Source of the DNA: Cellvibrionaceae bacterium
GTDB lineage: Bacteria; Pseudomonadota; Gammaproteobacteria; Pseudomonadales; Cellvibrionaceae
Length of the DNA: 64,000 bases
Reading direction: 5' to 3'
NCBI GenBank assembly: GCA_021151825.1
Contig: JAGKWQ010000008.1
Span: 62,001 to 126,000 of the forward strand
The translations under genes and the position numbers were made by a program. How positions within the stretch are numbered: the first letter of the stretch is position 1; each line of letters starts with the position of its first letter. Shown here in pieces: positions 52,037 through 61,209 of the stretch. The notes beneath the pieces are model-generated. The model worked only from the letters and a program-made list of their open reading frames with translations, did not search any database and was not told the origin of the DNA.

Positions 52037-52720
52037 TCAAATCGTAATTCTTTCTTGCAGCCACATTAATATTGGATAGGCTGCAAGCCAACTCCAGAAA
52101 AAACGATTCAAGCCAAACAAGATAGCGTTGGCGAGATGAAAACTGGCCGCAAAAATTAATGCAATTATCAATGCGGCCTTATTTAACAGGGCAAGAGGAA
52201 ATAATAATTCCCCCAGAATGACAACCCAGGAAGCGATAAATAATTGGCGGGGTTTTTCGGCAAGCAAACGCAACGATTCACTCACAGGGTAGGCAGTAAA
52301 TGCAAAAACCTCACTCAATGCTTTTCCCGAGCGCCATTCGGGATTAACAACTTTCACCCACCCCGCTTGAAAGTACGAAATGGTTAATTGTAATCCTAAA
52401 TACCCCAACGCAATTTCCTGCCACCAACGTGATGGGGCAATGTGATAAAGCCACAAGCATAATAAAACCAATGTACTCATGGTATCGCTTCCACCATTGT
52501 AGGGGCCGCGAAAACGCTTGATTAAAACAATTGAGGTGATGAGTAAAAGACTTTCCACCCAAACGGAATAGATCCCCATCATTAATAACACGGCCAGAAA
52601 CGCACGCACCAGTGCGATTTTTTTCTCCTGTCCAAAACCGCGTAGGAATTCCAGACTCTGTTGAAATAATGCTAGCCCCAGAAAAATTTCTGCAAAACGA
52701 ACTGCAAGCTCCAACGTCAT
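52037..52720 (-). CDS. HTTM-domain membrane protein
   Basis: A 227-residue polytopic protein with about six membrane helices, of the HTTM (vitamin-K-dependent gamma-carboxylase-like membrane) family: YLGLQLTISYFQAGWVKVVNPEWRSGKAL and GLNRFFWSWLAAYPI are the characteristic stretches. It lacks the long periplasmic domain of true carboxylases. Its ATG overlaps the stop of the upstream gene by four bases (ATGA), giving a coupled pair. The function of small HTTM proteins is unknown. Confidence 0.85.
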   Translation of the reverse strand: MTLELAVRFAEIFLGLALFQQSLEFLRGFGQEKKIALVRAFLAVLLMMGIYSVWVESLLLITSIVLIKRFRGPYNGGSDTMSTLVLLCLWLYHIAPSRWWQEIALGYLGLQLTISYFQAGWVKVVNPEWRSGKALSEVFAFTAYPVSESLRLLAEKPRQLFIASWVVILGELLFPLALLNKAALIIALIFAASFHLANAILFGLNRFFWSWLAAYPILMWLQERITI

Positions 52721-53178
52721 TTATGCGCACCTTGTCGAGTTAACGAATACAACGACGATGTCATAAATACTTCATCAATCACCGGCCCCATTACATTCGC
52801 AGCTAACACCTCTGTGTAAACAGCCCTGACTCTAAAGGCCATAAACTGTGCATCTTTCGGAACATTAACCTCGCCGGTATGAATTGCATTCAGCAGGCGC
52901 CTGGCAATTTCCTCCACATAAAAATCATCGTTGCTTTCAAATAAACGTTCGGCACAAGTGTTGATGAATAACCGCTCATTCCACTTCGGGTTATGCCAAA
53001 GCCGCACCAGATTCTGCGTAAAGGTTAGCGTTTGGGGAATTGGCCAAAATGGTGCCCAAGCAATAGGCCCCCCGGCTTCTTCAACCACAAACCCTAACTC
53101 AACTCTCGGAGAGGGACCGATGCTGCTGAAAAAACGCCAGGAGGGAAAAAGAATCGGGAATAAAAGTTTAATCATCAT
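52717..53178 (-). CDS. Hypothetical protein paired with the HTTM gene
   Basis: A 153-residue soluble-looking protein with an N-terminal hydrophobic stretch (LLFPILFPSWRFF) and no domain I recognise. Four-base overlap with the HTTM gene downstream suggests a two-protein unit. Small partner proteins are often encoded next to HTTM genes, which supports a joint function but does not identify it. Confidence 0.7.
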   Translation of the reverse strand: MMIKLLFPILFPSWRFFSSIGPSPRVELGFVVEEAGGPIAWAPFWPIPQTLTFTQNLVRLWHNPKWNERLFINTCAERLFESNDDFYVEEIARRLLNAIHTGEVNVPKDAQFMAFRVRAVYTEVLAANVMGPVIDEVFMTSSLYSLTRQGAHK

Positions 53179-53256
53179 TATTGTTTTGATCGTAAGTATT
53201 ACCAGCGCTGTTATTACCCATCAAGGAAAGTTATTTTTCCCTCGACCAGAAACACA

Positions 53257-53640
53257 TTATTCCCAAGTACCACCGCGCTGCTCACAACCAATTTTCACGC
53301 CGGTTAAACTCCCTTGATCGCGATTATAATAATATCCATTCAACGGCTTCCCAAATAATTGCTGACATGAACCTTGTGCAGGCAATGGGCAAGCAGACAT
53401 GTAAGTAATACTAGCGGGGGCGCCGCCCATAGCAACACCCAGTTGGCTCATCTTCTTGCACGCTTCTTTAAATTTTGCCGGTTCCAACCCTGCGTTTTCC
53501 ATACAATCATCAATATTCATCGTGACTCCCATCATTGTGAAAGAGCCTTCCAGCATGCAGGCTTTGTCTTCCTCTGCCACCGTAACCGAACTTAATACAA
53601 TGGCCATACATAACGCACTTGCTACAACAGATTTTTTCAC
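53257..53640 (-). CDS. Small secreted cysteine-rich protein
   Basis: A 127-residue exported protein. A typical signal peptide (MKKSVVASALCMAIVLSSVTVA) is followed by a mature part of about 105 residues with six cysteines (C28, C46, C60 and three nearer the C-terminus), likely forming disulfides in the periplasm. The start is GTG, with AAGGA six nt upstream. It lies between the HTTM pair and uvrB and has no recognised family. Confidence 0.7.
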   Translation of the reverse strand: MKKSVVASALCMAIVLSSVTVAEEDKACMLEGSFTMMGVTMNIDDCMENAGLEPAKFKEACKKMSQLGVAMGGAPASITYMSACPLPAQGSCQQLFGKPLNGYYYNRDQGSLTGVKIGCEQRGGTWE

Positions 53641-53656
53641 ATTAATTCCTTAAGTT

Positions 53657-53685
53657 AATAAAAATCGCTCGCCGTAGCGAACGAT
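53657..53685 (-). terminator. uvrB intrinsic terminator
   Basis: A 9-bp stem (one G-T pair) closes a UACG loop with a C-G closing pair, the very stable UNCG tetraloop, followed on the minus strand by TTTTTATT. It begins about 35 bp after the uvrB stop. Confidence 0.88.
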
Positions 53686-53720
53686 CAATAATTTTTTTAC
53701 TTTTGCATCATATCTGATAA

Positions 53721-55733
53721 CTACATTGCCTGCTTCTTCAACTTATCAATCTCATCACGCAATTTTGCCGCCACTTCAAACTCCAGATCTTTCGCAGCCT
53801 GGAACATTTGTTTTTCATATAGCTCAATAGTTTTCCAAATATCTTTAGGATTAATTTCCACTTTATATTTAGCTTGCCTTTCAGCAATAGCCATGGCTTT
53901 GTTGCGCGCACCGCGACCACCCGCACCTGGAACAACGGAGCCTTCAAGAATATCGGTAATATTTTTATTAATACCTTGTGGGGTAATACCGTGCTTCAGG
54001 TTATGGTCCACTTGTTTTTGTCGACGACGATCAGTCTCATCAATTGCACGTTGCATGGAGCCGGTAATTCTATCCGCATAAAGGATTGCTCTACCATTTA
54101 CGTTACGCGCAGCGCGACCAATAGTTTGGATGAGTGAACGATCCGAACGCAGGAACCCCTCTTTGTCCGCATCCAGAATCGCCACCAGCGAAACCTCCGG
54201 CATATCCAAACCTTCACGCAACAGGTTGATGCCGACTAATACATCAAATTGTCCGAGGCGCAAATCGCGAATAATTTCTACACGCTCTACCGTATCAATA
54301 TCCGAATGCAAATAACGCACACGAACACCATGCTCACTGAGATACTCAGTAAGATCTTCCGCCATGCGTTTGGTGAGCGTGGTAATTAACACGCGCTCAT
54401 TTTGTTCCACGCGCAAACGAATTTCTGAAAGTACATCATCTACTTGTGTTGTTGCAGGACGAATTTCGATGACCGGATCAATCAAGCCTGTGGGGCGAAC
54501 TACCTGCTCTACGACCTGCCCTTGATTTTCGGCTTCATATTTGCCGGGCGTCGCAGAAACCATAATCATTTGGGGAGCGATTCGCTCCCATTCATCGAAA
54601 CGCATTGGGCGGTTATCCAATGCAGAAGGTAAACGAAAACCGTATTCAACCAGCGTTTCTTTACGCGATCTATCGCCTTTATACATTGCACCAATTTGCG
54701 GAATAGTTACGTGGCTTTCGTCGATAACTAATAGTGCATCTTGCGGCAAGTAATCAAATAATGTCGGTGGCGGCTCACCGGGATTGCGGCCGGATAAAAA
54801 GCGCGAGTAGTTTTCAATCCCATTGCAGTAACCTAATTCCTGCATCATTTCCAAATCGTAACGGGTGCGCTGTTCCAACCGTTGCGCTTCCACCAATTTA
54901 TTATTTTCACGCAAATATTCCAAACGGATACGCAATTCTTCCTTAATGCTTTCAATCGCCTCCAATACTGTTTCACGCGGCGTTACGTAGTGAGTTTTTG
55001 GGTAGATGGTGTAGCGCGCAACCTTATGCAGCACTTCACCAGTCAGCGGATCGAATACTGAAATTTGCTCTACTTCGTCATCGAACAATTCTACACGCAC
55101 CGCTTCCATATCAGAATCGGCCGGATAAATATCAATAACTTCACCGCGCACACGGTACGTTGCACGCGCAAAATCCATATCGTTGCGTGTGTATTGCAAT
55201 TCAGCGAGACGGCGCAGAATCTGACGCTGATCAATTTTGTCGCCGCGAACAATGTGCAGCAACATTTTCATATAGGATTCGGGATCACCCAAACCATAAA
55301 TGGCAGACACCGTGGCGACGACAATGGCATCGCTACGTTCCATCAATGATTTGGTGGCCGACAAACGCATTTGTTCGATGTGTTCGTTTACCGAAGAATC
55401 TTTTTCAATGAACGTATCTGAAGAAGGTACATACGCTTCGGGTTGATAGTAGTCGTAATAAGAAACGAAATATTCCACTGAATTATTAGGGAAGAATTCT
55501 TTGAATTCACCATAAAGTTGCGCCGCCAGGGTTTTGTTGTGCGCCATGATCAATGTCGGTCGCTGGATTTTTTCAATCACATTGGCCACGGTGAATGTTT
55601 TGCCCGACCCGGTAACCCCCAACAGGGTCTGGTGTTTGAGGCCAGCCTCAATTCCTTGCACCAAACCTTCAATCGCGGTGGGTTGATCGCCAGCGGGTGC
55701 AAATTGACTATTTACGACAAATTGTTTGGACAT
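53721..55733 (-). CDS. uvrB: Excinuclease ABC subunit B
   Basis: Damage-recognition helicase of nucleotide excision repair; 670 residues (E. coli 673). The Walker A GVTGSGKT (39-46), the beta-hairpin region YYDYYQPEAYVP, DEAD-box-like DESH, the helicase motifs GINLLREGLD and QTIGRAARN, and the C-terminal UVR motif (AKDLEFEVAAKLRDEIDKL) that contacts UvrC are all present. I looked for a LexA box upstream (CTGT-N8-ACAG) and found none. Confidence 0.97.
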   Translation of the reverse strand: MSKQFVVNSQFAPAGDQPTAIEGLVQGIEAGLKHQTLLGVTGSGKTFTVANVIEKIQRPTLIMAHNKTLAAQLYGEFKEFFPNNSVEYFVSYYDYYQPEAYVPSSDTFIEKDSSVNEHIEQMRLSATKSLMERSDAIVVATVSAIYGLGDPESYMKMLLHIVRGDKIDQRQILRRLAELQYTRNDMDFARATYRVRGEVIDIYPADSDMEAVRVELFDDEVEQISVFDPLTGEVLHKVARYTIYPKTHYVTPRETVLEAIESIKEELRIRLEYLRENNKLVEAQRLEQRTRYDLEMMQELGYCNGIENYSRFLSGRNPGEPPPTLFDYLPQDALLVIDESHVTIPQIGAMYKGDRSRKETLVEYGFRLPSALDNRPMRFDEWERIAPQMIMVSATPGKYEAENQGQVVEQVVRPTGLIDPVIEIRPATTQVDDVLSEIRLRVEQNERVLITTLTKRMAEDLTEYLSEHGVRVRYLHSDIDTVERVEIIRDLRLGQFDVLVGINLLREGLDMPEVSLVAILDADKEGFLRSDRSLIQTIGRAARNVNGRAILYADRITGSMQRAIDETDRRRQKQVDHNLKHGITPQGINKNITDILEGSVVPGAGGRGARNKAMAIAERQAKYKVEINPKDIWKTIELYEKQMFQAAKDLEFEVAAKLRDEIDKLKKQAM

Positions 55734-55997
55734 AATTTCTCGATGATGACAGTAAAAAGAGACAACGACAGTAGAACGGGATTGTAACTAAAATCCGGCC
55801 TTCGGTGACGAAATGCAGGATGCTCAGCTGATTTGACAACTAGACTATGAAACTATTCATGTATCCAAAGCTATGCATGTAACCTGGACTGTTAAAACGT
55901 ATAACGATCCTGGGAGCCAGGAAACTATTCATAATTTATAACGTGCAGACTAATCCCCCCAAGTGACATCAGATGTCAGTAGCCCGAAGGAGATTTT

Positions 55998-57374
55998 ATG
56001 ACTGAATTTCGTAGTGAACACGACAGTATGGGCGAGGTGCAGGTACCTAAAACTGCACTCTACGGAGCTCAAACCCAGCGGGCGCTGGATAACTTTGCCA
56101 TCAGCACCCTCACCCTGCCCCTGCGCTTTATCCATGCAGTGGTACACATCAAGAAGGCCGCAGCGCTGACCAATCGCGAACTTGGCTTGCTGGATGAAGA
56201 CATTTCCTGGGCAATCTGTACCGCCTGTGACAGCGTACTTGCCGGACATTACACGGATCAATTTCCGGTAGATGTGTTTCAAACCGGCTCTGGCACCAGC
56301 ACCAATATGAATGTAAACGAGGTAATCGCCCATATCGCCAGCGATCTCGCGGGGCAAAAAATCCACGCGAATGATCATGTAAATATGAGCCAAAGCAGTA
56401 ACGATACTATCCCCAGTGCCATTCATATCAGCGCTGCATTGGCGTTAAAACAGCAGCTTTATCCCGCCCTTGAGGAATTACATACCAGCTTGTTAGGTAA
56501 AGCCGAGGCATTGGCTGGTGTGGTTAAAACTGGCCGCACCCATTTAATGGATGCCATGCCACTGACGTTCGGCCAGGAGATTGGTGGTTGGGCGAGCCAG
56601 ATAGAAAGCAATTATGTGCGCCTGCAAACCGCATTGCCGCAACTATTACGCTTGGCCCAAGGCGGTACGGCAGTAGGCACCGGTATTAATGCGCATCCAC
56701 AATTTGCGGAAAAATTGGCGCAACAGTTAAGTGAAACGACCGGGCTTATGTTTGTACCTGCCGATAATTTTTTTGCACATATGAGCGCGCAAGATACAGC
56801 AGTTGCGATTTCCGGCCACTTAAAAACCCTGGCCGTAGGTTTGATGAAAATTGCCAATGACTTGCGTTGGATGAACTCCGGACCATTCGCCGGATTAGGT
56901 GAAATTCAATTACAAGCATTACAACCCGGCTCATCCATTATGCCCGGCAAGGTAAATCCGGTGATTCCGGAGGCCGTTTGTATGGCTGCTGCCCAAGTCA
57001 TGGGAAATGATGTGAGCATTGGTATTGCGGGTCAGTCCGGGAATTTTCAACTCAATGTAATGTTGCCATTGATTGCCTATAACTTGCTGCAATCCATTGA
57101 GCTACTCAGTAACTCCAGTAATGAATTGGCTGATAAAACCATCGCCACATTCCAGGTCAATCACGCTAGCCTGAACGAAGCCCTTGTCCAAAATCCAATT
57201 CTGGTCACTGCATTAAACCCACTGATTGGTTACGAAAAAGCGGCGGCAATTGCCAAAAAAGCATACAAGGAAGGCCGAGCAATTATTGATGTATCAGTGG
57301 AAGAAACCAGTTATTCACGTGAGGAATTAGAGCAATTACTGGATCCGGGAAAATTAACGCGGGGAGGATTGTAG
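55998..57374 (+). CDS. fumC: Class II fumarate hydratase
   Basis: Iron-independent fumarase of the TCA cycle. The 458-residue protein carries the superfamily signature GSSIMPGKVNPVIPEA, GSGTSTNMNVNEV, TGRTHLMDAMPL and the catalytic serine loop. An AAGGAG ribosome-binding site lies directly before the ATG, 6 nt away. Class II enzymes are oxygen- and superoxide-stable, unlike FumA. A bidirectional terminator follows. Confidence 0.95.
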   Translation: MTEFRSEHDSMGEVQVPKTALYGAQTQRALDNFAISTLTLPLRFIHAVVHIKKAAALTNRELGLLDEDISWAICTACDSVLAGHYTDQFPVDVFQTGSGTSTNMNVNEVIAHIASDLAGQKIHANDHVNMSQSSNDTIPSAIHISAALALKQQLYPALEELHTSLLGKAEALAGVVKTGRTHLMDAMPLTFGQEIGGWASQIESNYVRLQTALPQLLRLAQGGTAVGTGINAHPQFAEKLAQQLSETTGLMFVPADNFFAHMSAQDTAVAISGHLKTLAVGLMKIANDLRWMNSGPFAGLGEIQLQALQPGSSIMPGKVNPVIPEAVCMAAAQVMGNDVSIGIAGQSGNFQLNVMLPLIAYNLLQSIELLSNSSNELADKTIATFQVNHASLNEALVQNPILVTALNPLIGYEKAAAIAKKAYKEGRAIIDVSVEETSYSREELEQLLDPGKLTRGGL

Positions 57375-57394
57375 AATCAACTAACTACGTAAAT

Positions 57395-57423
57395 AAAAAT
57401 ACCGGCACAACGCCGGTATTTTT
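57395..57423. terminator. Bidirectional terminator between fumC and the ThuA lipoprotein gene
   Basis: A 7-bp stem TACCGGC/GCCGGTA with loop ACAAC is flanked by A5 and T5 runs. It sits 20 bp after fumC and 37 bp after the convergent minus-strand gene. Confidence 0.92.
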
Positions 57424-57459
57424 ATTTATATTACGGCCTTGGAAAAGGCGACGCTGAAT

Positions 57460-60400
57460 TCATTTCTCAAACTCAACATCCGCCAGGCGCAATTCGGATG
57501 CCGTTTTTCCTTCTACTTTTACGCGAATATAAATATCAGTAATATCATTTACCGGTTTGGATAAAGGAACACTGACACGAGTGTAATTCCATAAGTTATC
57601 CGATTTTATGATAGCGGACCCCAACAGTTCACCGGTTGAATTTGCACGGTAAATTTCTATTTTCCAGGGCGCCGTTTCCTGTAAATAATAAATACCCAGT
57701 TTCAATGAGCTGATACCAGTTAAGTCGTAATGACCAAGAGTAAATCCAGCCCAGTTTTCACTGGCAGTGAATTTCAATACATCTTTATCCTTGTATTTGT
57801 CCTGGCTAACACCTTTACCTAAAGCAGCAGGAGTAACCACGCTGGCGAAGTCCAATCGAGCAGGAATTAATTTAAATTCTTTTTCCACTTTAATTGGCGC
57901 AATGGAATTTGCGCCTTTATCCGTGTAATTCACCGCAAACACATAAGCCTCCCCAGTGACTTTATAAGGTTCGTTAGCAGCAGTGTTTTTGGATTTATGT
58001 TTTAATTCCACAATACCCGACAAAGGTAAAGACTCCGGTTGTTTCACTTCCGCCAGCGACAATACATAGGTAGCCAAGGCAGTACGATCCGACTCACTCA
58101 AGCCAGTGAATCCCGGCATATTCATTTCCCCCCAAACGCCGTTCCCGCCATTGCCAATTTTATTGACCAAATACTTCAGGGCTTTTTTATCCTTCTGGTA
58201 TTTTTTTGCCACATCACGAAATGCCGGCCCTACCATTTTTTCTTCAATTTTATGGCAAGCCAAACAATTGTTAGCATCAACCAATGATTTTCCCTGATCA
58301 ACCAAACTAACGCTTTGATGACCCAATGCTTTTTCAGTGGCCGGCGCCTGGTAGGAAAACTGGATAAGCACATTATTATTTTCTATCGCTGAAATAATGC
58401 CATCTTCCTTATCCTGAACGGAAAATTCATAGACATATTTACGTGTATCCGGCCAATAAAAACTTTTATTGGCATCGGATTTTAACTGAATAGTCGGTGG
58501 TTCATTGCCAATAACCAGCAGCTGTGTGACGGAAGTTGTCGCACCGTGATTATCCGTGACTGTCAAAACCAACTGATAATTTCCGGCCTGAGGAATAACC
58601 GGATTAATTTCCTGCTCATTACCCAATTTGATTTCAGGGCAATTATTGTTTGCGCATTGCAATTTCCAATCGTATTGAATTTTATCGCCATCAAGATCCA
58701 ACGATTGTTTTGCAGATGCATGGATTTGTGCAGGGACTCCCGCTTGTTCTTTATCAACTTGAATATTTGCTACTGGAGGGCGATTACCCGCACCAACATA
58801 TTCAATGCGTGACAAACGCGCATCCGGGTTACCGGTAAACCAGGACATGCCATATTCAAGAACATACAAGGTTCCATCGGGCGCAAAACGCGAATCGATA
58901 GGCAACGCATAATTAATTTGCGGGGCAAAAGGCTCAATTTTTTGAATGCGCCCTTGTTCGTCGAAACTCACCGCCTTAACCCAGGCACGCATAAAATCCA
59001 CAATAAATAATTTATTGTTGTAATACGCGGGATAACGATTTACCGATTCAGGATAATCTTCCGCATGATAAACATCAGCAACAATGGCGGTACGCCCGCC
59101 CGCCCCCATTTCTGGAAACTCTTCAGAAATACCGTATGGATATGCAATAAATGCAGGTTGTGCCGGTGGTAAATTTTTTGCGCCGGTATTGTGAGGGGAG
59201 TTATTAATTGGTGCTGCTGGATCAACCCAATCACCCGGCTTTTTATTGACATAATCAAAATAATTGTAAGGGCGATTTTTACCAATTACTAACGGCCAAC
59301 CAAAATTACCAGCCGCAGTAACGCGATTAATTTCATCGTATCCTTGCGAGCCTTTTTGATCAGAGTCTTTGCTTGCATCAGGCCCTACATCACCATAAAA
59401 CAAGCTGCTGGCTTTTTTGTCGAACGTTAGGCTGTACGGATTACGCGCACCCATCACATAAATTTCCGGGCGCCCTGCAGCGGGGTCTGCAAACAAATTG
59501 CCTGCGGGAATATCGTAACCGGCATCAGCTTTTGGTTTGATACGCAACACCTTTCCACGCAAATCCATAGTATTACCAGCACCGCGCAATCCATCGTTCT
59601 TTTTCATATCAGAACGAAAATCCACGGGCGCATAACCATCCTGATCATGGGGGTTGGTGTTATCACCGGTTGAGAAAAATAACTCGCCGTTGTTGCCAAA
59701 TTGCAAATCACCACCGGTATGGCAGCAATTATTATCTATAGGGTATTCCAATAAAATTTGTTCTGTATGAGCATCCACTTGCTGGTTAGCCCATTTAAAA
59801 CGCGCAAGGCGTTGGCTTAATTGTTTTTTTCCATCAACCTTCTTCTCGACAGTAAACGCGGCATAAATCCATGAAGTATTAGTAAAATCGGGATCTACCG
59901 CAACACCAACAAGTCCAAGCTCTAAAAATTTGTCATAACCAACTGTCAATGTACCCGCATCACTCAATTGGCCAGTTTTGTAATCCACACGCTGAAAACG
60001 GCCAGGACGCAACGCAATCAACGCATCGCCATTGGAAAAGAAGGCGAGCTTGACCGGTTCATCCAGTTTTTCTACCAGTGTTTTCTTAATGAAGCGATTA
60101 TCTTCAGGACGCACTTTGCTGTAATCAAGGCGCGGTTGGAAACCGGGGCGATGATTTATACCAATAACGTAACTAATACCACCGACCAAATGCTGCAAAA
60201 ATTGCGCATTGGAAAAAGTCTCATTGGTGTGCCCGAGACCAGTATAAAACGCGCGCCCGCCATCGTATTCGTGATACCAGGAAATGGGATGATCATGGTT
60301 ATGCTCGCCCCCCTGATAAGTATTTTCGTCAACCTTTGCTAACACATGAATAAACTCGTAGATATCACGATAGTTATACCATTCGTCAGCAAGCGAAAAT

Positions 60401-61011
60401 GATTCCGGCAATTCTTTGGTTGCGGGATGGTTTTTATCTGCAATAGTTACCGTCGCCGTTTGGACATTGCTTGGCTGGTTAGGATGATTTTTAAATACAG
60501 CACCGACTAAATTACGGTACCAAAACCAATCCCCCTCCCATTCAGTATCTGTTGCAGCATGAATTCCCACAAAACCACCACCAGCTTGAATAAAACGCTC
60601 CATCGCCAGCTGTTGGTTATCATCCAGGATATCGCCGGTAGTATTTAAAAAAATGACTGCGTTAAACTGGCGCAAATTAACATCGTTGAACTGTGTGGAG
60701 TCTTCCGTTGTTATTAACGTAAATTGTTTTTGGCTAGCGAGTTGTTGGAGCGCAGAAATGCCGGCGGCAATGGATTCATGGCGAAAACCGGCTGTTTTGC
60801 TAAACACTAAAATACGCGCGCCGCTGATACTATGTTGCGCCGCATCCGCAAGCGAGGCGTCAGTTTGCTGTTCACCCGTTTGTTGTGACACATTGCTATC
60901 GCATCCCGTTACTATTAATAGCAGCGAAACCAATGCCATAAACATGTAGCTTTTTTTCTTGTGCGCAAATGACCGAAGATTGTAATTAAAACGAGCTGTA
61001 TCGAGGTACAT
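57460..61011 (-). CDS. Multidomain lipoprotein: ThuA - PQQ sugar dehydrogenase - PKD - cytochrome c - CBM6-like
   Basis: A 1183-residue outer lipoprotein. With ATG at 61011 the lipobox is LIVTGC (C37). Modules in order: ThuA trehalose-utilisation-like domain (about 64-285, ILVFSKTAGFRHESI); PQQ-dependent glucose/sorbosone-dehydrogenase beta-propeller (about 305-745, CCHTGGDLQFG and YVMGARNPYSLTFD); a PKD-type Ig domain (about 745-835); a monohaem cytochrome c (CLACH at 916-920, with methionines in EMNMPGFTGL); and a C-terminal CBM6-like jelly roll. The longer frame to 61104 adds residues without support. Confidence 0.88.
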   Translation of the reverse strand: MYLDTARFNYNLRSFAHKKKSYMFMALVSLLLIVTGCDSNVSQQTGEQQTDASLADAAQHSISGARILVFSKTAGFRHESIAAGISALQQLASQKQFTLITTEDSTQFNDVNLRQFNAVIFLNTTGDILDDNQQLAMERFIQAGGGFVGIHAATDTEWEGDWFWYRNLVGAVFKNHPNQPSNVQTATVTIADKNHPATKELPESFSLADEWYNYRDIYEFIHVLAKVDENTYQGGEHNHDHPISWYHEYDGGRAFYTGLGHTNETFSNAQFLQHLVGGISYVIGINHRPGFQPRLDYSKVRPEDNRFIKKTLVEKLDEPVKLAFFSNGDALIALRPGRFQRVDYKTGQLSDAGTLTVGYDKFLELGLVGVAVDPDFTNTSWIYAAFTVEKKVDGKKQLSQRLARFKWANQQVDAHTEQILLEYPIDNNCCHTGGDLQFGNNGELFFSTGDNTNPHDQDGYAPVDFRSDMKKNDGLRGAGNTMDLRGKVLRIKPKADAGYDIPAGNLFADPAAGRPEIYVMGARNPYSLTFDKKASSLFYGDVGPDASKDSDQKGSQGYDEINRVTAAGNFGWPLVIGKNRPYNYFDYVNKKPGDWVDPAAPINNSPHNTGAKNLPPAQPAFIAYPYGISEEFPEMGAGGRTAIVADVYHAEDYPESVNRYPAYYNNKLFIVDFMRAWVKAVSFDEQGRIQKIEPFAPQINYALPIDSRFAPDGTLYVLEYGMSWFTGNPDARLSRIEYVGAGNRPPVANIQVDKEQAGVPAQIHASAKQSLDLDGDKIQYDWKLQCANNNCPEIKLGNEQEINPVIPQAGNYQLVLTVTDNHGATTSVTQLLVIGNEPPTIQLKSDANKSFYWPDTRKYVYEFSVQDKEDGIISAIENNNVLIQFSYQAPATEKALGHQSVSLVDQGKSLVDANNCLACHKIEEKMVGPAFRDVAKKYQKDKKALKYLVNKIGNGGNGVWGEMNMPGFTGLSESDRTALATYVLSLAEVKQPESLPLSGIVELKHKSKNTAANEPYKVTGEAYVFAVNYTDKGANSIAPIKVEKEFKLIPARLDFASVVTPAALGKGVSQDKYKDKDVLKFTASENWAGFTLGHYDLTGISSLKLGIYYLQETAPWKIEIYRANSTGELLGSAIIKSDNLWNYTRVSVPLSKPVNDITDIYIRVKVEGKTASELRLADVEFEK

Positions 61012-61124
61012 AATTGAACCCTTGTATTTAGCAATCTGATTTATAAAGTCTAGCAGCTGCGGCGCTTTTATCATTGCGTAAGCTGATGGAAACAATAAAA
61101 CCAAACCACAATCATTATTCTTGA

Positions 61125-61157
61125 AATAAAAATGCCGCTGAGTTTATCAGCGGCATT
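61125..61157 (-). terminator. Terminator of the hybrid kinase gene
   Basis: A perfect 11-bp stem AATGCCGCTGA/TCAGCGGCATT (61131-61157) with a five-base loop is followed on the minus strand by TTTTTATTT, about 50 bp after the kinase stop. Confidence 0.9.
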
Positions 61158-61209
61158 CCATGCAGGCCTGCAGGTTTACCCTGCTAAACGCTTCTTTTCG
61201 GTACGCGTA

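Noticed and set aside
55847..55931. Twelve-base direct repeat GAAACTATTCAT in the uvrB-fumC gap
   Set aside because: Only two copies, in an AT-rich area, with no associated protein or structure; likely chance or a minor regulatory repeat.
55734..55997. SOS (LexA) box upstream of uvrB
   Set aside because: Looked for CTGT-N8-ACAG and near matches in both orientations; the closest sequence lacks the second half-site.
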